39,177 nt of DNA from Bacteroidales bacterium (GCA_012522795.1 JAAYJT010000075.1:1-39177); one strand, 5' to 3'. Shown: positions 9,199 through 18,528, numbered from the stretch's first letter. A program made the numbers and translations. Notes: a model not told the origin generated them from the sequence alone.

Positions 9199-10011
9199 TT
9201 ATGTAGTATCCGGTAATTTAAATGCTGCAGCCAGTTCCTTTAGCTGTTCTTTGCTCAATCCTTTTGGTTCGCAACCCAAGGAACGTGAAAAAAGATAGAT
9301 CTGTGCTGCTTTACTTAGAACATCAATAATGTCAAAACATTCCATAATATCCTTGCCAACAGAAAGAACCCCGTGCTTTTCCCATATCAGCACATCATGC
9401 TTTTCAAGCTCTTTGAGTGTAGCCTGTGCCAAAATATCTGTCCCCGTGAGGGCATAAGGTACTATTCCTATACCTTTAGGAACCAGAACACGGGCTTCGG
9501 GGATCATTGACCAAAGCGTATGAGTAAGATGCGATGAGTCAAGAAAAATGTCGCAGTGCGAAAAGGCAATAAGCTCAGTAGGGTGGGTATGGAGTACAAC
9601 ACCGTTATTAATACCGTTCCTTTTCAGAAAGTTTTGAATAATCAGATGTGAAGGGAGTTCAGAAGTTGGTGTTAATGCTTTTCCATCAATTATTTCTACT
9701 TGTTGCTTTTCATTTGAAACCCTGATAAGCAGCCCATTATTCAAAGGTGATCTTGCAATATCGCGCATTCGCTTTCCTGCACCCGTTACAAAAAAAATAT
9801 TGCCATCAATTGATGAAATATCTTCAGATATATTAATTGTAAACACACTTTCAAACCCTGTAAAAGTTTCTGTTCTATACTTTTCTGTGAGATTTACCGA
9901 AATATTACCTCCATTAGCTTCTGCCCAGTTACGTTGCCACAGAAAACCAGCTACTTCGGCTATTTGCTCAAGTTCAATAATGAGCTCCTGATTTTTATCT
10001 GCAATATTCAT
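9199..10011 (-). CDS. rhaD: Class II aldolase, rhamnulose-1-phosphate aldolase (RhaD)-like
   Basis: 270 residues, very close to RhaD length. Active-site pieces sit where they do in E. coli RhaD: the glycine-rich ANGGNIS phosphate loop (32-38), TSELPSH with catalytic Glu118, zinc ligands His141 and His143 in LHTHPTELIA, and third ligand His213 in WEKHGV. LWSMIPEARVLVPKGIGI is characteristic of the Bacteroidota RhaD subgroup. RhaD cleaves L-rhamnulose 1-phosphate to dihydroxyacetone phosphate and L-lactaldehyde. No rhamnose kinase, isomerase, transporter or regulator is beside it, so the substrate is inferred from similarity only. A related aldolase acting on another deoxy-sugar phosphate remains possible. 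It is followed by its own terminator. Confidence 0.8.
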   Translation of the reverse strand: MNIADKNQELIIELEQIAEVAGFLWQRNWAEANGGNISVNLTEKYRTETFTGFESVFTINISEDISSIDGNIFFVTGAGKRMRDIARSPLNNGLLIRVSNEKQQVEIIDGKALTPTSELPSHLIIQNFLKRNGINNGVVLHTHPTELIAFSHCDIFLDSSHLTHTLWSMIPEARVLVPKGIGIVPYALTGTDILAQATLKELEKHDVLIWEKHGVLSVGKDIMECFDIIDVLSKAAQIYLFSRSLGCEPKGLSKEQLKELAAAFKLPDTT

Positions 10012-10096
10012 TGTCCGATATTTTATTTAAAATCCCAGGTCATTAAAACAGAACATTCTGGATTGTACACCCTGTTTTAAAAATAAAGGGCTAATT

Positions 10097-10127
10097 TACT
10101 AATTTCACCAGAGTTGCCAAATTAGTA
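10097..10127. repeat. Perfect 9-bp inverted repeat
   Basis: TACTAATTT (10097-10105) and AAATTAGTA (10119-10127), separated by 13 nt. It is not followed by a T-run on either strand. Confidence 0.6.
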
Positions 10128-10148
10128 CTTTTATGTTATGCAATGAGT

Positions 10149-10180
10149 GTTTTGTGCTGAAATGTTTTACAGCACAAAAC
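10149..10180. repeat. Perfect 11-bp inverted repeat
   Basis: GTTTTGTGCTG (10149-10159) and CAGCACAAAAC (10170-10180) with a 10-nt spacer. No U-tail follows on either strand, and it lies about 100 bp upstream of the PLP-gene promoter candidate, so it does not look like a standard terminator. Confidence 0.7.
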
Positions 10181-10279
10181 TGAAAATATAAAGTCAGGGC
10201 AGACCTGTAGCGAAAAAAAGTATTTTCAACCTCAGCTAATTTAAACTCAAACATTCATCCTGATTAATTATGAAAACAT

Positions 10280-10287
10280 TAATTTTG
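10280..10287 (+). promoter_or_regulatory. Candidate -7 element for the PLP-enzyme gene
   Basis: TAATTTTG matches TAnnTTTG and ends 48 bp before the start codon. No clear -33 element is visible. Confidence 0.4.
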
Positions 10288-10335
10288 CCGTTACTCTAAC
10301 CGACTAATTTTATTAAACTACAAAATATATCAAAA

Positions 10336-11517
10336 ATGAAAAGTAAAAATCTTGGATTTAACTCCAAACTCATTCATGGCGGTGGCTATGAAGATCCACT
10401 TGGAAGCGCTACTGTTCCTATTTATCAAACTTCAACTTTTGCATTTAAGAATGCCGATCACGGCGCTGCTTGTTTCTCTGGCGAAGAGGCAGGTTATATT
10501 TACACTCGCATCGGGAATCCTACTATTGGCGCTCTTGAAAATCTGGTAGCCGAACTGGAAAATGGTTATGGTGGTATTGCAGTTGGTTCGGGTATGGCTG
10601 CTGTTAATACAATTTATTTCGGATTGCTGAATCAGGGCGATCATATTGTAAGCTCAGCGGCTGTTTACGGGCCTTCGAGAGTGGTTATGGAACAGCATTA
10701 TTCACGTTTTGGAGTAGAGTCAACTTATGTAAATACTGCTGATACCGAGGCTATATTAAAAGCTTTAAAGCCAAACACACGCATGATCTTTATTGAAACT
10801 CCTGCTAATCCTACAATGGATATAACTGATCTTAAAGCTTGTGCTAAAATTGCAAGGGAGAACAATCTTTATCTGGTGGTTGACAATACATTTTGTAGCC
10901 CATACTTGCAAAAACCTCTTGATCTAGGTGCTGATATAGTTTTTCATTCAATGACAAAATTTCTGAATGGTCATGCCGATATAGTTGCCGGAATGGTGAT
11001 TGCAAAGGAAGAAGGATTATATAAAAAGCTTAGATCAATGATGACAAATCTTGGCTGTAACATGGATCCTCATCAGGCATATATGGTAATCAGGGGTTTG
11101 AAAACTCTGGGTATCAGAATTGAAAGGGCTCAGCAAAATGCTATAAAAATTGCAGATTATCTTGAGAAACACCCCAAGATTGAATGGATAAAATATCCTG
11201 GCTTGAAATCGCATCCTCAGTATGAATTAGCCAGATCGCAAATGTTAGGTTCAGGAAGTATGCTTTCGTTCGAACTCAAAGGAGGACTTGAGGCTGGCAA
11301 ACGCCTTATGGATAATGTAAAAGTTGCTTTACTGGCTGTTTCGCTGGGAGGTGTTGAATCATTGATCCAGCATCCGGCTTCAATGACTCACTCCAAAGTT
11401 TCGGCTGAAGCTAAACTTAAAGCCGGAATTACTGATGGCTTGGTTCGTTATGCTGTTGGTATTGAGGATGTTGAGGATTTAATCGACGATCTCGATCAGG
11501 CCTTGGCTATGGTTTAA
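10336..11517 (+). CDS. Cys/Met-metabolism PLP enzyme, methionine gamma-lyase-like
   Basis: 393 residues, the family length. PLP-site features: YTRIGNPT (56-63, including Tyr56 and Arg58 that contact the neighbouring subunit's cofactor), SGMAAVN (85-91), Tyr111 stacking on PLP, Asp183 in VVDNTF, and Schiff-base Lys208 in HSMTKFLNGHAD. Fold-type I tetramers of this family act on methionine, cystathionine, homocysteine or O-acylhomoserine. Overall sequence suggests a methionine gamma-lyase (methionine to methanethiol, 2-oxobutyrate and ammonia). However, the position two after the active-site Tyr, Cys116 in characterised methionine gamma-lyases, is Pro113 here (VYGPSR). Cystathionine gamma-lyase or gamma-synthase activity is therefore equally possible. 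It stands alone, with no met or cys genes adjacent. Confidence 0.85.
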   Translation: MKSKNLGFNSKLIHGGGYEDPLGSATVPIYQTSTFAFKNADHGAACFSGEEAGYIYTRIGNPTIGALENLVAELENGYGGIAVGSGMAAVNTIYFGLLNQGDHIVSSAAVYGPSRVVMEQHYSRFGVESTYVNTADTEAILKALKPNTRMIFIETPANPTMDITDLKACAKIARENNLYLVVDNTFCSPYLQKPLDLGADIVFHSMTKFLNGHADIVAGMVIAKEEGLYKKLRSMMTNLGCNMDPHQAYMVIRGLKTLGIRIERAQQNAIKIADYLEKHPKIEWIKYPGLKSHPQYELARSQMLGSGSMLSFELKGGLEAGKRLMDNVKVALLAVSLGGVESLIQHPASMTHSKVSAEAKLKAGITDGLVRYAVGIEDVEDLIDDLDQALAMV

Positions 11518-11547
11518 ACAGTAAATGTAATAATTGTTTATTTTTAC
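11515..11547 (+). terminator. Weak AT-rich terminator candidate after the PLP gene
   Basis: TAAACA (overlapping the stop codon) pairs with TGTTTA across about 14 nt and is followed by a T-rich tract. The stem is short and AT-only. Confidence 0.35.
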
Positions 11548-11560
11548 TATTTTCATTTCT

Positions 11561-11568
11561 TAACTTTG
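11561..11568 (+). promoter_or_regulatory. Candidate -7 element for the patatin gene
   Basis: TAACTTTG matches TAnnTTTG. A TTG lies 24 bp upstream (11534-11536), a little far for a -33 box. The leader to the start codon would be about 85 nt. Confidence 0.45.
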
Positions 11569-11658
11569 CACAAACGGTATCTTCCTGCTTGTTTTGTATA
11601 AGGAATGGAGCCGGGATAACAATATGATAAATAATAGGTTGTAAAAGAATAATAATTT

Positions 11659-13980
11659 ATGGAAGGACTTTGGCTGGCATCAATAAGAAGATTATTAAAA
11701 GAAAGCAGATTTCTGGTACTTGTACTTGCTTTTATGCTGCCTTATTTTTCTTATAGTCAGAAAGTGGGTCTGGTATTAAGTGGCGGAGGAGCAAAAGGAG
11801 CTGCGCATATTGGTGTGATAAAGGCTTTGGAAGAAGACGGCATTCCTATTGATTATATTGCAGGGACTTCGATAGGTGCAATAATAGGAGGATTATACGC
11901 CATAGGATGGACTACCGGTCAAATGGAAAAAGTAATATTGTCAGAAGAGTTTAAACATTGGGTTGATGGAGAAATTGACAATGAATATAAGTTTTACTTT
12001 AAGATGCCTGAACTTGATGCTTCGTGGGTTAGTTTTAATTTCAGCCTCGATTCAGTATTACGTTATAAAATGCCGGTAAACCTTATTTCTCCGGTAGTTA
12101 TGGATTATGTAATTATGGAGACTTATTCTTCAGCAGCTGCAGCCGCCGATTATAATTTTGATAGTCTTTTTGTACCTTTTCGCTGCATGGCTGCTGATGT
12201 GCTTGAAAATAGGGCTTTAGCACTAAAAGAGGGTGATCTTGGTCATGCCATCCGAGCATCAATGACTTTCCCGTTTTATTTCAAACCCATAACTATTAAC
12301 GATCGTTTGCTGTTTGATGGTGGTATGTATAATAATTTCCCTGTTGATGTAATGTATGACGAGTTTTTTCCTGAGATTATAATAGGAAGCCGGGTAGCAA
12401 GTGATTTTGATATTCTCAGTGAAGATAACCTAGGTTCGCAACTTGCTGCAATGCTTACCACTACCACCGATTACGAAGTTCCGTGCGATAATGGTGTTCT
12501 TATTCAGCCTCAGTTGAAAAATGTGAATCTTGTTGATTTTAAACACAGCCATGCATTTATTGATAGCGGATATGTTGCCGCAAGAAGAATGATCCCTGAA
12601 ATCCGTTCTTTTGTTTATGATACCGTTCCAAAAGAAGTAGTTGACAAAAGAAGACAAAAGTTCCTTGAAAAGAATCCTCCGTTGATTGTAAATAAAATCT
12701 ATATACAAGGGCTGGACGATAGAAAAAGCACTTATATAAACCGAATACTAAGATTAGGAGAAGATACCCTGCCTCTTGAAAAAATTAAACCCGAATATTT
12801 TAAACTTATTGTTGATGGTAAGATAGACCACATATTTCCCCGTCTACAATATAATAAAGCCACCGGTTTTTATGATCTGTATCTTGATGTAAACCGAAAA
12901 AATGATATCGTAGTGGATATCGGAGGAAATGTATCCTCTTCGTCAATTAATTCAGCTTTTGTAGGTATAAGATATAATATGTTAGGTACTCATGCACTGG
13001 CAATTTCATTGAATTCATATATCGGGAGATTTTACAGTTCAGTACAGGGTGCAGCCCGTTTGGATTTTTCATCAGTAATTCCGTTTTATTTCGAACCGGT
13101 GATTACGCTTAGTCAATGGGATTATTTTACTTCAAAAAAATATTTTGTTGAGGACATTGTACCTTCTTTTTTAAAACAAAATGAGATAAGCTGGATGTTT
13201 AACCTGGGCTTCCCTGTTGGCAGCAACAGCAAAGTAGTTGGAGGATTTTCATCATTCAGGCTTAGAAACGATTATTATCAGACCAATTATTTTACAAGAG
13301 CCGATACTGCCGACCAAACCTCGTTCAAAGGGCTTAACCCTTACATAAATTACGAAAAGAATACACTGAACCATAAGCAGTTTGCAAATAGCGGTAGTTT
13401 TTTTAATTTCACTGCACGTGCATTTTATGGTAAGGAAACACATGTTCCGGGTTCTACCTCCCGAAGATTAATAAGCTCTGAGAAAATTCAGAAATGGTGG
13501 CAATTGAAAATGTCATATGAGAAAATATTTTCCATATCAAAACCATACCGTCTGGGGTTGTTAACTGAAATAGTACTTTCAAACCAAAAAATGTTCAATA
13601 ACTATACTGCTACTGTTTTAAATGCACCGGCATTTTATCCGGTTCCTATCAGCAAAACGTGGTTTTCACCTGATTACAGGGCACATAGTTATGCTTCGGC
13701 GGGATTAAAGAATATCTTCATTGTTCGTCGCAATCTTGATATAAGGCTCGAAGGTTATACGTTTATGCCCTATAGACCAATAATAAGGGAAGATGATTAT
13801 ACTGCCGGGTATGGTGATAAATATTCAGTATTCAATTTTGCTGCATCGGCAGGTATAATTCTGCATAGTCCTATAGGTCCTATCAGCTTTACTGTTGATT
13901 ATTTCAATAAAAATGAAGATCCTGCAAATCTGTTGTTCAACCTGGGATATATTATTTTTAATAAAAGAGTGCTGGATTAA
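11659..13980 (+). CDS. Patatin-like phospholipase fused to POTRA and outer-membrane beta-barrel (PlpD-like)
   Basis: 773 residues. A signal sequence occupies about 17-34 (FLVLVLAFMLPYFSYSQ) behind an unusually long basic n-region. The patatin domain follows: oxyanion-hole GGGAKG (42-47), nucleophile elbow GTSIG with Ser71, catalytic Asp220 in DGG. A POTRA-like segment spans about 340-410 (IVNKIYIQGLDD...). The remainder (about 415-773) is an amphipathic strand pattern typical of a BamA/Omp85-type barrel. This order matches type Vd autotransporters such as PlpD, where the lipase is carried outside by its own barrel; Bacteroidota homologues are widespread. The catalytic dyad is intact, so lipolytic activity is expected, but the substrate and whether the lipase is released cannot be read from sequence. 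Confidence 0.9.
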   Translation: MEGLWLASIRRLLKESRFLVLVLAFMLPYFSYSQKVGLVLSGGGAKGAAHIGVIKALEEDGIPIDYIAGTSIGAIIGGLYAIGWTTGQMEKVILSEEFKHWVDGEIDNEYKFYFKMPELDASWVSFNFSLDSVLRYKMPVNLISPVVMDYVIMETYSSAAAAADYNFDSLFVPFRCMAADVLENRALALKEGDLGHAIRASMTFPFYFKPITINDRLLFDGGMYNNFPVDVMYDEFFPEIIIGSRVASDFDILSEDNLGSQLAAMLTTTTDYEVPCDNGVLIQPQLKNVNLVDFKHSHAFIDSGYVAARRMIPEIRSFVYDTVPKEVVDKRRQKFLEKNPPLIVNKIYIQGLDDRKSTYINRILRLGEDTLPLEKIKPEYFKLIVDGKIDHIFPRLQYNKATGFYDLYLDVNRKNDIVVDIGGNVSSSSINSAFVGIRYNMLGTHALAISLNSYIGRFYSSVQGAARLDFSSVIPFYFEPVITLSQWDYFTSKKYFVEDIVPSFLKQNEISWMFNLGFPVGSNSKVVGGFSSFRLRNDYYQTNYFTRADTADQTSFKGLNPYINYEKNTLNHKQFANSGSFFNFTARAFYGKETHVPGSTSRRLISSEKIQKWWQLKMSYEKIFSISKPYRLGLLTEIVLSNQKMFNNYTATVLNAPAFYPVPISKTWFSPDYRAHSYASAGLKNIFIVRRNLDIRLEGYTFMPYRPIIREDDYTAGYGDKYSVFNFAASAGIILHSPIGPISFTVDYFNKNEDPANLLFNLGYIIFNKRVLD

Positions 13981-14281
13981 CTGAGTCGTTGATAAAGACG
14001 TTGTATTTCAGTGTTGTGTGCCTGGAGTGTTTTTATAAAGATGCGAAAAGCCGAATTATAACCCAATTTTAACAAGATATTCTTACACCTTTTAAAGCTT
14101 GGATTAACGGCATTAAGAAATATTGTTATTTTTGCAATCCTTTTTAAAAATCAAAATCAAATTACTTTTATCTACATTTAATTATTTTATTAATCTCTCC
14201 TCGGAAAGGCTTTTGAGAGATGCTGTTTTATTAAAGTATTATAACTGAAAGCCATACCGGAAAATCATTAAATTCAATAGT
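13981..14281 (+). promoter_or_regulatory. Intergenic region with DUF349-gene promoter candidate and long leader
   Basis: This 301-bp gap has no credible ORF. TATTTTTG at 14127-14134 matches the -7 consensus and would give a leader of about 140 nt. The leader holds a small CTCTC/GAGAG stem-loop near 14197-14220. No known riboswitch was recognised. Confidence 0.4.
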
Positions 14282-16588
14282 ATGGAAACCAAAGATTTAT
14301 CTAATCAGACTCCTGAAAAGGAAGAGAGCACTGCAACTCCTGCAAGCGTAACCCCGGAAACTCCGGATTTGTCAGAACCTGATGCTGTTGAATCAGCTGG
14401 CGACAAGGAATTATCAGCGACAACCTCTAAAACTGAAGCAGAGCATATCAGCGAAGCGCCATTAATGTCGGAGACTCAGACGCACGTTGATGAAACTAGT
14501 TCAATTATTGAACAAGTTGAACAATCTGAGCCCATTATCGAGGCAATTTCTGAGAAAACCGAAGATTTACCGGATGTTAAGGAAATACCTTTAATGGAAA
14601 AAGAATTAGTTGAAACTTCGATTCCAGAAAAGGAATCAGTAACGGAGGTTAAAACACCTGCTGAAGTTGATGAAACGCAAACTGAAAAAGTGGAAGTCAG
14701 CGCAGAAATAGATAAAGATGAAATTGCAGATAAGCCGGCAGAAAGTCCTGAAAAACAGGATGTAGCTGCTGCGTTGCCTGATGAAGCACAGAAGACTTCA
14801 GAAAAAGAAGAGGATCCTGATGATGATCTTGATGATTCTGACGATGAAGACGATGAAGAGGAAATAAGTGAGGAACTATACCGAAATTTGTCGAGAGCTG
14901 AGCTGGTTGAGCAACTTGAGGCATTGGTACAGGAACCGGATATCCTTTCAATCAAATCGAAATTAGCACTTATAAAAGTAGTATATCTGCAAAAAGAAAA
15001 GGAAGAATTACAGGCAAATTACGATAGCTTTCTGGCAGAAGGAGGCATACCCGAGGATTATGCCCCAGGACAGGATGAGCTTAGCCAACGCTTTTATAAT
15101 GCGAACAGAATATATCGCGAGAAACGCCAGCGGTATAACGAAGAGATGGAAAATCAAAAACTTGTAAATCTTGAGGAAAAGAAAAGAATTCTTGAGAAAC
15201 TGAAAGCACTTATAAGCTCGGAAGAAACCCTGAAAAAAACTTATGATGAGTTTAAAGCCCTTCAGGAACAATGGAGACAGATTGGTATGGTTCCTAAGAG
15301 TGAAATAAATCAGCTATGGCAAAACTATCATTTCCTTGTTGAGAAATTCTTTGATAAGGTAAAGATAAATAAGGAACTCAAAGATCTGGATCTGAAGAAA
15401 AACCTCGAACGGAAAATTGAGATCTGTGAAAAAGCTGAGGAGTTACTTCTTGAAACATCAATAATTAAATCATTCAAACAACTTCAGCAGTATCATGAAG
15501 AATGGAAGGAGGTAGGTCCGGTTCCTCAGGATAAGAGAGATGAGATCTGGGAACGGTTCAAAACAGCTTCGGATCAGATAAACGAACGCCGCCGGGAATA
15601 TTACAGTGAAAAACAAAATGAGTTTGAAAATAATCTTCTTGCAAAAACAGCATTATGTGAAAAAGCTGAAAAACTTATTTCGAATAATCCTACTACACTC
15701 AGGCAGTGGCAAAGACGTACAAATGATATAAACGAGTTAATGAATATTTGGAAAACTATTGGACCAGCTCCAAGAAAACAAAATAATGAAATATGGAGCC
15801 GTTTCAAGACCAGCCTCGACACACATTTCACAAGCTATAAGGAATATCTAGAAAAATTAAAGGAACAACAACTCAATAATTACAATCTTAAACTTGATTT
15901 GTGTGCTCAGGCTGAAGCACTTAAAAATAGCAGCGATTGGCGTAAAACTACCCAGGAACTTATACAGCTGCAGCAGGAATGGAAAACAATTGGTGCAGTG
16001 CCCCGCAAACACTCTGATAAAATATGGAAACGTTTCCGTTCAGCCTGCGATGAGTTTTTCCAGCGTAAAACTGATTTCTTCTCTAACATAGCTCAGGTTG
16101 AAGAAGAAAATATGAAGAAAAAGGAAGAAATAATAAAACGCCTGGAGGAATTCAATTTTACGGCAAATAGGGCTGAAAATCTTGAGGCGCTGAAGAATTT
16201 CCAGCGTGAATGGCTTGAAGTAGGACATGTTCCTATAAAAGAAAAAGATAAGCTGCAAAATAAATTCCGTACCGTTATAAATAAGCATTTTGATAAACTG
16301 AAGATTGATGCATCAGAGATTACGGCTATGAATTATAAGAACCGTATTGAATCTATAAAAGAAATGCCTGATGCAGGAAAAATGCTTTACCGTGAAAGAA
16401 ATTCCCTACAGCTGAAGATAGCCAAATTGCAGGAAGATGTCAAGTTATGGGAAAATAACATCGGATTTCTGGCTGTATCAAAGAACGCTAATATTGTAAA
16501 GGAAGAGTTCCAGAAAAAAATTGATCAGGCTAAGCAGGAATTAGCGCTTATGGAAGCTAAACTGCGTTACCTGAAAGAAATGCAATAG
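14282..16588 (+). CDS. DUF349 repeat protein with acidic N-terminal tail
   Basis: 768 residues. The first 200 or so are low-complexity and rich in Glu, Asp, Ser and Thr, ending in a run of Asp/Glu (near 175-195), and are probably disordered. The rest is helical and highly charged, and contains five recognisable DUF349 repeats. Each is built on W-x-x-x-G-x-x-P followed by an (I/L)W-x-x-F-type helix, for example [40 protein letters not shown] and [12 protein letters not shown]-terminal coiled coil follows. There is no signal peptide or membrane segment, so it is predicted cytoplasmic. DUF349 proteins have no well-established biochemical role. The stop codon is separated from the aroC start by only 2 bp, suggesting co-transcription and translational coupling. 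Confidence 0.85.
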   Translation: METKDLSNQTPEKEESTATPASVTPETPDLSEPDAVESAGDKELSATTSKTEAEHISEAPLMSETQTHVDETSSIIEQVEQSEPIIEAISEKTEDLPDVKEIPLMEKELVETSIPEKESVTEVKTPAEVDETQTEKVEVSAEIDKDEIADKPAESPEKQDVAAALPDEAQKTSEKEEDPDDDLDDSDDEDDEEEISEELYRNLSRAELVEQLEALVQEPDILSIKSKLALIKVVYLQKEKEELQANYDSFLAEGGIPEDYAPGQDELSQRFYNANRIYREKRQRYNEEMENQKLVNLEEKKRILEKLKALISSEETLKKTYDEFKALQEQWRQIGMVPKSEINQLWQNYHFLVEKFFDKVKINKELKDLDLKKNLERKIEICEKAEELLLETSIIKSFKQLQQYHEEWKEVGPVPQDKRDEIWERFKTASDQINERRREYYSEKQNEFENNLLAKTALCEKAEKLISNNPTTLRQWQRRTNDINELMNIWKTIGPAPRKQNNEIWSRFKTSLDTHFTSYKEYLEKLKEQQLNNYNLKLDLCAQAEALKNSSDWRKTTQELIQLQQEWKTIGAVPRKHSDKIWKRFRSACDEFFQRKTDFFSNIAQVEEENMKKKEEIIKRLEEFNFTANRAENLEALKNFQREWLEVGHVPIKEKDKLQNKFRTVINKHFDKLKIDASEITAMNYKNRIESIKEMPDAGKMLYRERNSLQLKIAKLQEDVKLWENNIGFLAVSKNANIVKEEFQKKIDQAKQELALMEAKLRYLKEMQ

Positions 16589-16590
16589 TT

Positions 16591-17688
16591 ATGGCTGGTA
16601 ATACCATTGGAAATGTGTTTCGTCTGACTACTTTTGGCGAATCTCATGGTGCTGCAATTGGTGGTGTTATTGACGGATGCCCTGCAGGCGTTGTTATCAG
16701 CACTGAACTTATTCAGGATTTTCTTAACCGGCGTAAGCCCGGACAATCGGTAACAACCTCGCCAAGACAGGAATCAGATCTGATAGAAATTATTTCCGGA
16801 GTTTTTGAAGATAAAACAACCGGGGCTCCTATTGCTTTTTTAATTAAAAACAAAGATCAGAGACCTGAAGATTATGAACATCTGAAAAATGCTTTCAGAC
16901 CTTCTCATGCAGATTTCTCATGGGATATTAAATACGGGACCCGCGATTACAGAGGTGGTGGAAGATCGTCAGCACGCGAAACTGCGATTAGAGTTGCAGC
17001 TGGAGCTATTGCCATGCATGTGCTTAAACCTGCAGGGATGGAAATAACTGCATGGGTGTCAGTCATTGGTAATGTTAGTATTAGCAAATCACTTACCGAT
17101 ATTTCGCAATCCGATATTTACTCAAACGAAGTACGATGTCCTGACTCAAATGCTGCTATGCAAATGATCGAATATCTTAAAGAACTGAAAGAGAGTGGTG
17201 ATACTACCGGTGGAATAATTAACTGTAATATTAAAAATGTACCTGCCGGACTAGGCGAACCTGTGTTTGATAAATTACAAGCTGATCTTGCCAAAGCAAT
17301 GCTTAGCATAAATGCGGTAAAGGGTTTTGAATATGGTAGTGGATTTTCTGGCGCTGCTATGAAGGGTTCAGAACATAATGATATCCCTGAAGGTATTTAT
17401 ACCAATGAGGCAGGTAATACTTTTCTGAAAACAAAGACAAATTATTCCGGCGGAATACAAGGTGGTATTACAAACGGGCAGGATATTTATTTCAGAGTTG
17501 CTTTTAAACCTGTTTCTACCCTAATGAAAGATCAGCAAACTATTGATAATACAGGGCAACAAATAACTCTGAAAAGCAGGGGTAGACATGATGTTTGTGT
17601 TGTTCCACGCGCTGTACCAATTGTAGAAGCTATGACTGCACTCGTTTTATGTGATCATTATCTAAGAGCAAAATTGTCAAGAGTGTAA
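16591..17688 (+). CDS. aroC: Chorismate synthase
   Basis: 365 residues, the normal length. Family hallmarks are present: [20 protein letters not shown] at the N-terminus, the FMN/substrate loop [12 protein letters not shown], and [16 protein letters not shown] near the C-terminus. It performs the last step of the shikimate pathway, converting 5-enolpyruvylshikimate 3-phosphate to chorismate with reduced FMN as cofactor, in the cytoplasm. It begins 2 bp after the DUF349 gene stop, with no room for its own promoter, so it very likely depends on the upstream transcript. No other aro gene is in the window. Confidence 0.98.
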   Translation: MAGNTIGNVFRLTTFGESHGAAIGGVIDGCPAGVVISTELIQDFLNRRKPGQSVTTSPRQESDLIEIISGVFEDKTTGAPIAFLIKNKDQRPEDYEHLKNAFRPSHADFSWDIKYGTRDYRGGGRSSARETAIRVAAGAIAMHVLKPAGMEITAWVSVIGNVSISKSLTDISQSDIYSNEVRCPDSNAAMQMIEYLKELKESGDTTGGIINCNIKNVPAGLGEPVFDKLQADLAKAMLSINAVKGFEYGSGFSGAAMKGSEHNDIPEGIYTNEAGNTFLKTKTNYSGGIQGGITNGQDIYFRVAFKPVSTLMKDQQTIDNTGQQITLKSRGRHDVCVVPRAVPIVEAMTALVLCDHYLRAKLSRV

Positions 17689-17748
17689 ACCCATAATTGA
17701 ACATTACCAATATGAAGGTTGTTATTGGCATACTGTCAAAAAAAATAT

Positions 17749-17781
17749 TTTGTTCAAATAATTATTAATTAAACAACTTTG
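17749..17781 (+). promoter_or_regulatory. Promoter of the YceI-like lipoprotein gene
   Basis: TTTTG-type -33 box (17749-17752), a 21-bp spacer, then CAACTTTG (17774-17781), one mismatch from TAnnTTTG. It ends 7 bp before the start codon, implying a very short leader. Confidence 0.5.
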
Positions 17782-17788
17782 TGAATTT

Positions 17789-18457
17789 ATGAAGACAAAA
17801 CTTGCATTATCTGTAATGTTTTTAGTAACACTTTTTGTTGTGTCATGTGGTGGACCTCAGGGCGAAAAAGCTGTTACAAGCGATGAGAAAACAGCAATGG
17901 AAGCTAAAGGCGATTCATTTCTGGCTGATGTTGAAAATACTATGATTGAATGGATTGGTACCAAACCTACCGGACAACATAATGGTGTTATCAGCCTTGC
18001 AAAAGGTTATGTATCAGTGGAGAATGGAAACATAACCGGTGGCGAAATGATAATTGATATGAGTTCAATTGTTAATCACGACCTTACTGACCCCGAAACA
18101 AATGCTAAATTAGTAGGCCATTTGCTTTCTCCTGATTTTTTTGATGTTGAAATTTATCCCGAAGCCCGTTTTGAACTTACATCGGTTTCAGAAAATGAAG
18201 GAGCAAAAACAGGTGAAAATGCTTTTACCCATTTTGTATCCGGCAACCTGACAATGAAAGATGCAACCCGCAACGTTGCTTTTCCAGCAAATATCGAAAT
18301 CAGGGATGGAGCTGTAAAAGCTGTTACTGATAATTTTATTATTGACCGCTCTGAATGGAATGTTAAATATGGTTCAAGGAAATTTTTTGATAACCTAAAA
18401 GACAATTTTATTCATGACGAAATCTCGCTGAAAATCTCATTTGTGGGTTTGAAATGA
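17789..18457 (+). CDS. YceI-family lipoprotein
   Basis: 222 residues. The N-terminus MKTKLALSVMFLVTLFVVSC is a lipoprotein signal with lipobox VVSC, giving lipidated Cys20. The body is a YceI-like lipocalin-type barrel: VENTMIEWIGTKPTGQHNGV, the mid-domain SPDFFDVEIYPEARFELTSV and the ending DRSEWNVKYGS are all typical. YceI proteins bind isoprenoid-like hydrophobic ligands in a long internal channel; the in vivo ligand is generally unknown. It has its own promoter and a strong terminator, so it appears monocistronic. The family call is firm, the specific role unknown. Confidence 0.92.
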   Translation: MKTKLALSVMFLVTLFVVSCGGPQGEKAVTSDEKTAMEAKGDSFLADVENTMIEWIGTKPTGQHNGVISLAKGYVSVENGNITGGEMIIDMSSIVNHDLTDPETNAKLVGHLLSPDFFDVEIYPEARFELTSVSENEGAKTGENAFTHFVSGNLTMKDATRNVAFPANIEIRDGAVKAVTDNFIIDRSEWNVKYGSRKFFDNLKDNFIHDEISLKISFVGLK

Positions 18458-18482
18458 TAAGAATGTTTTTAGAAAATGAAAG

Positions 18483-18507
18483 AACGGGCCAGAAGCCCGT
18501 TTTTTTA
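18483..18507 (+). terminator. Rho-independent terminator after the YceI gene
   Basis: AACGGGC (18483-18489) and GCCCGTT (18495-18501) form a perfect 7-bp stem with a 5-nt loop, followed by a run of T. Confidence 0.85.
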
Positions 18508-18528
18508 TTTGCTTGTTTTTATGGTTTA

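Larger units (their letters stand above)
10012..10335. promoter_or_regulatory. Divergent intergenic region between rhaD-like and PLP-enzyme genes
   Basis: This gap of about 324 bp has no credible ORF. It holds two perfect inverted repeats (10097-10127 and 10149-10180, listed separately) and a TAATTTTG -7-like element at 10280-10287, 49 bp before the PLP gene. No SAM riboswitch consensus was recognised. Confidence 0.5.

Noticed and set aside
10180-10335. Possible SAM riboswitch before the methionine-type PLP enzyme
   Set aside because: No core riboswitch consensus could be recognised between the inverted repeats and the start codon.
12430-12708. 92-residue minus-strand open frame within the patatin gene
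   Set aside because: It lies wholly inside a well-supported gene and shows no recognisable feature.
14476-14955. 159-residue minus-strand open frame rich in Ser
   Set aside because: It is the complement of the Glu/Asp/Ser-rich low-complexity tail of the DUF349 protein; GAA-type codons read backwards give Ser and Phe runs.
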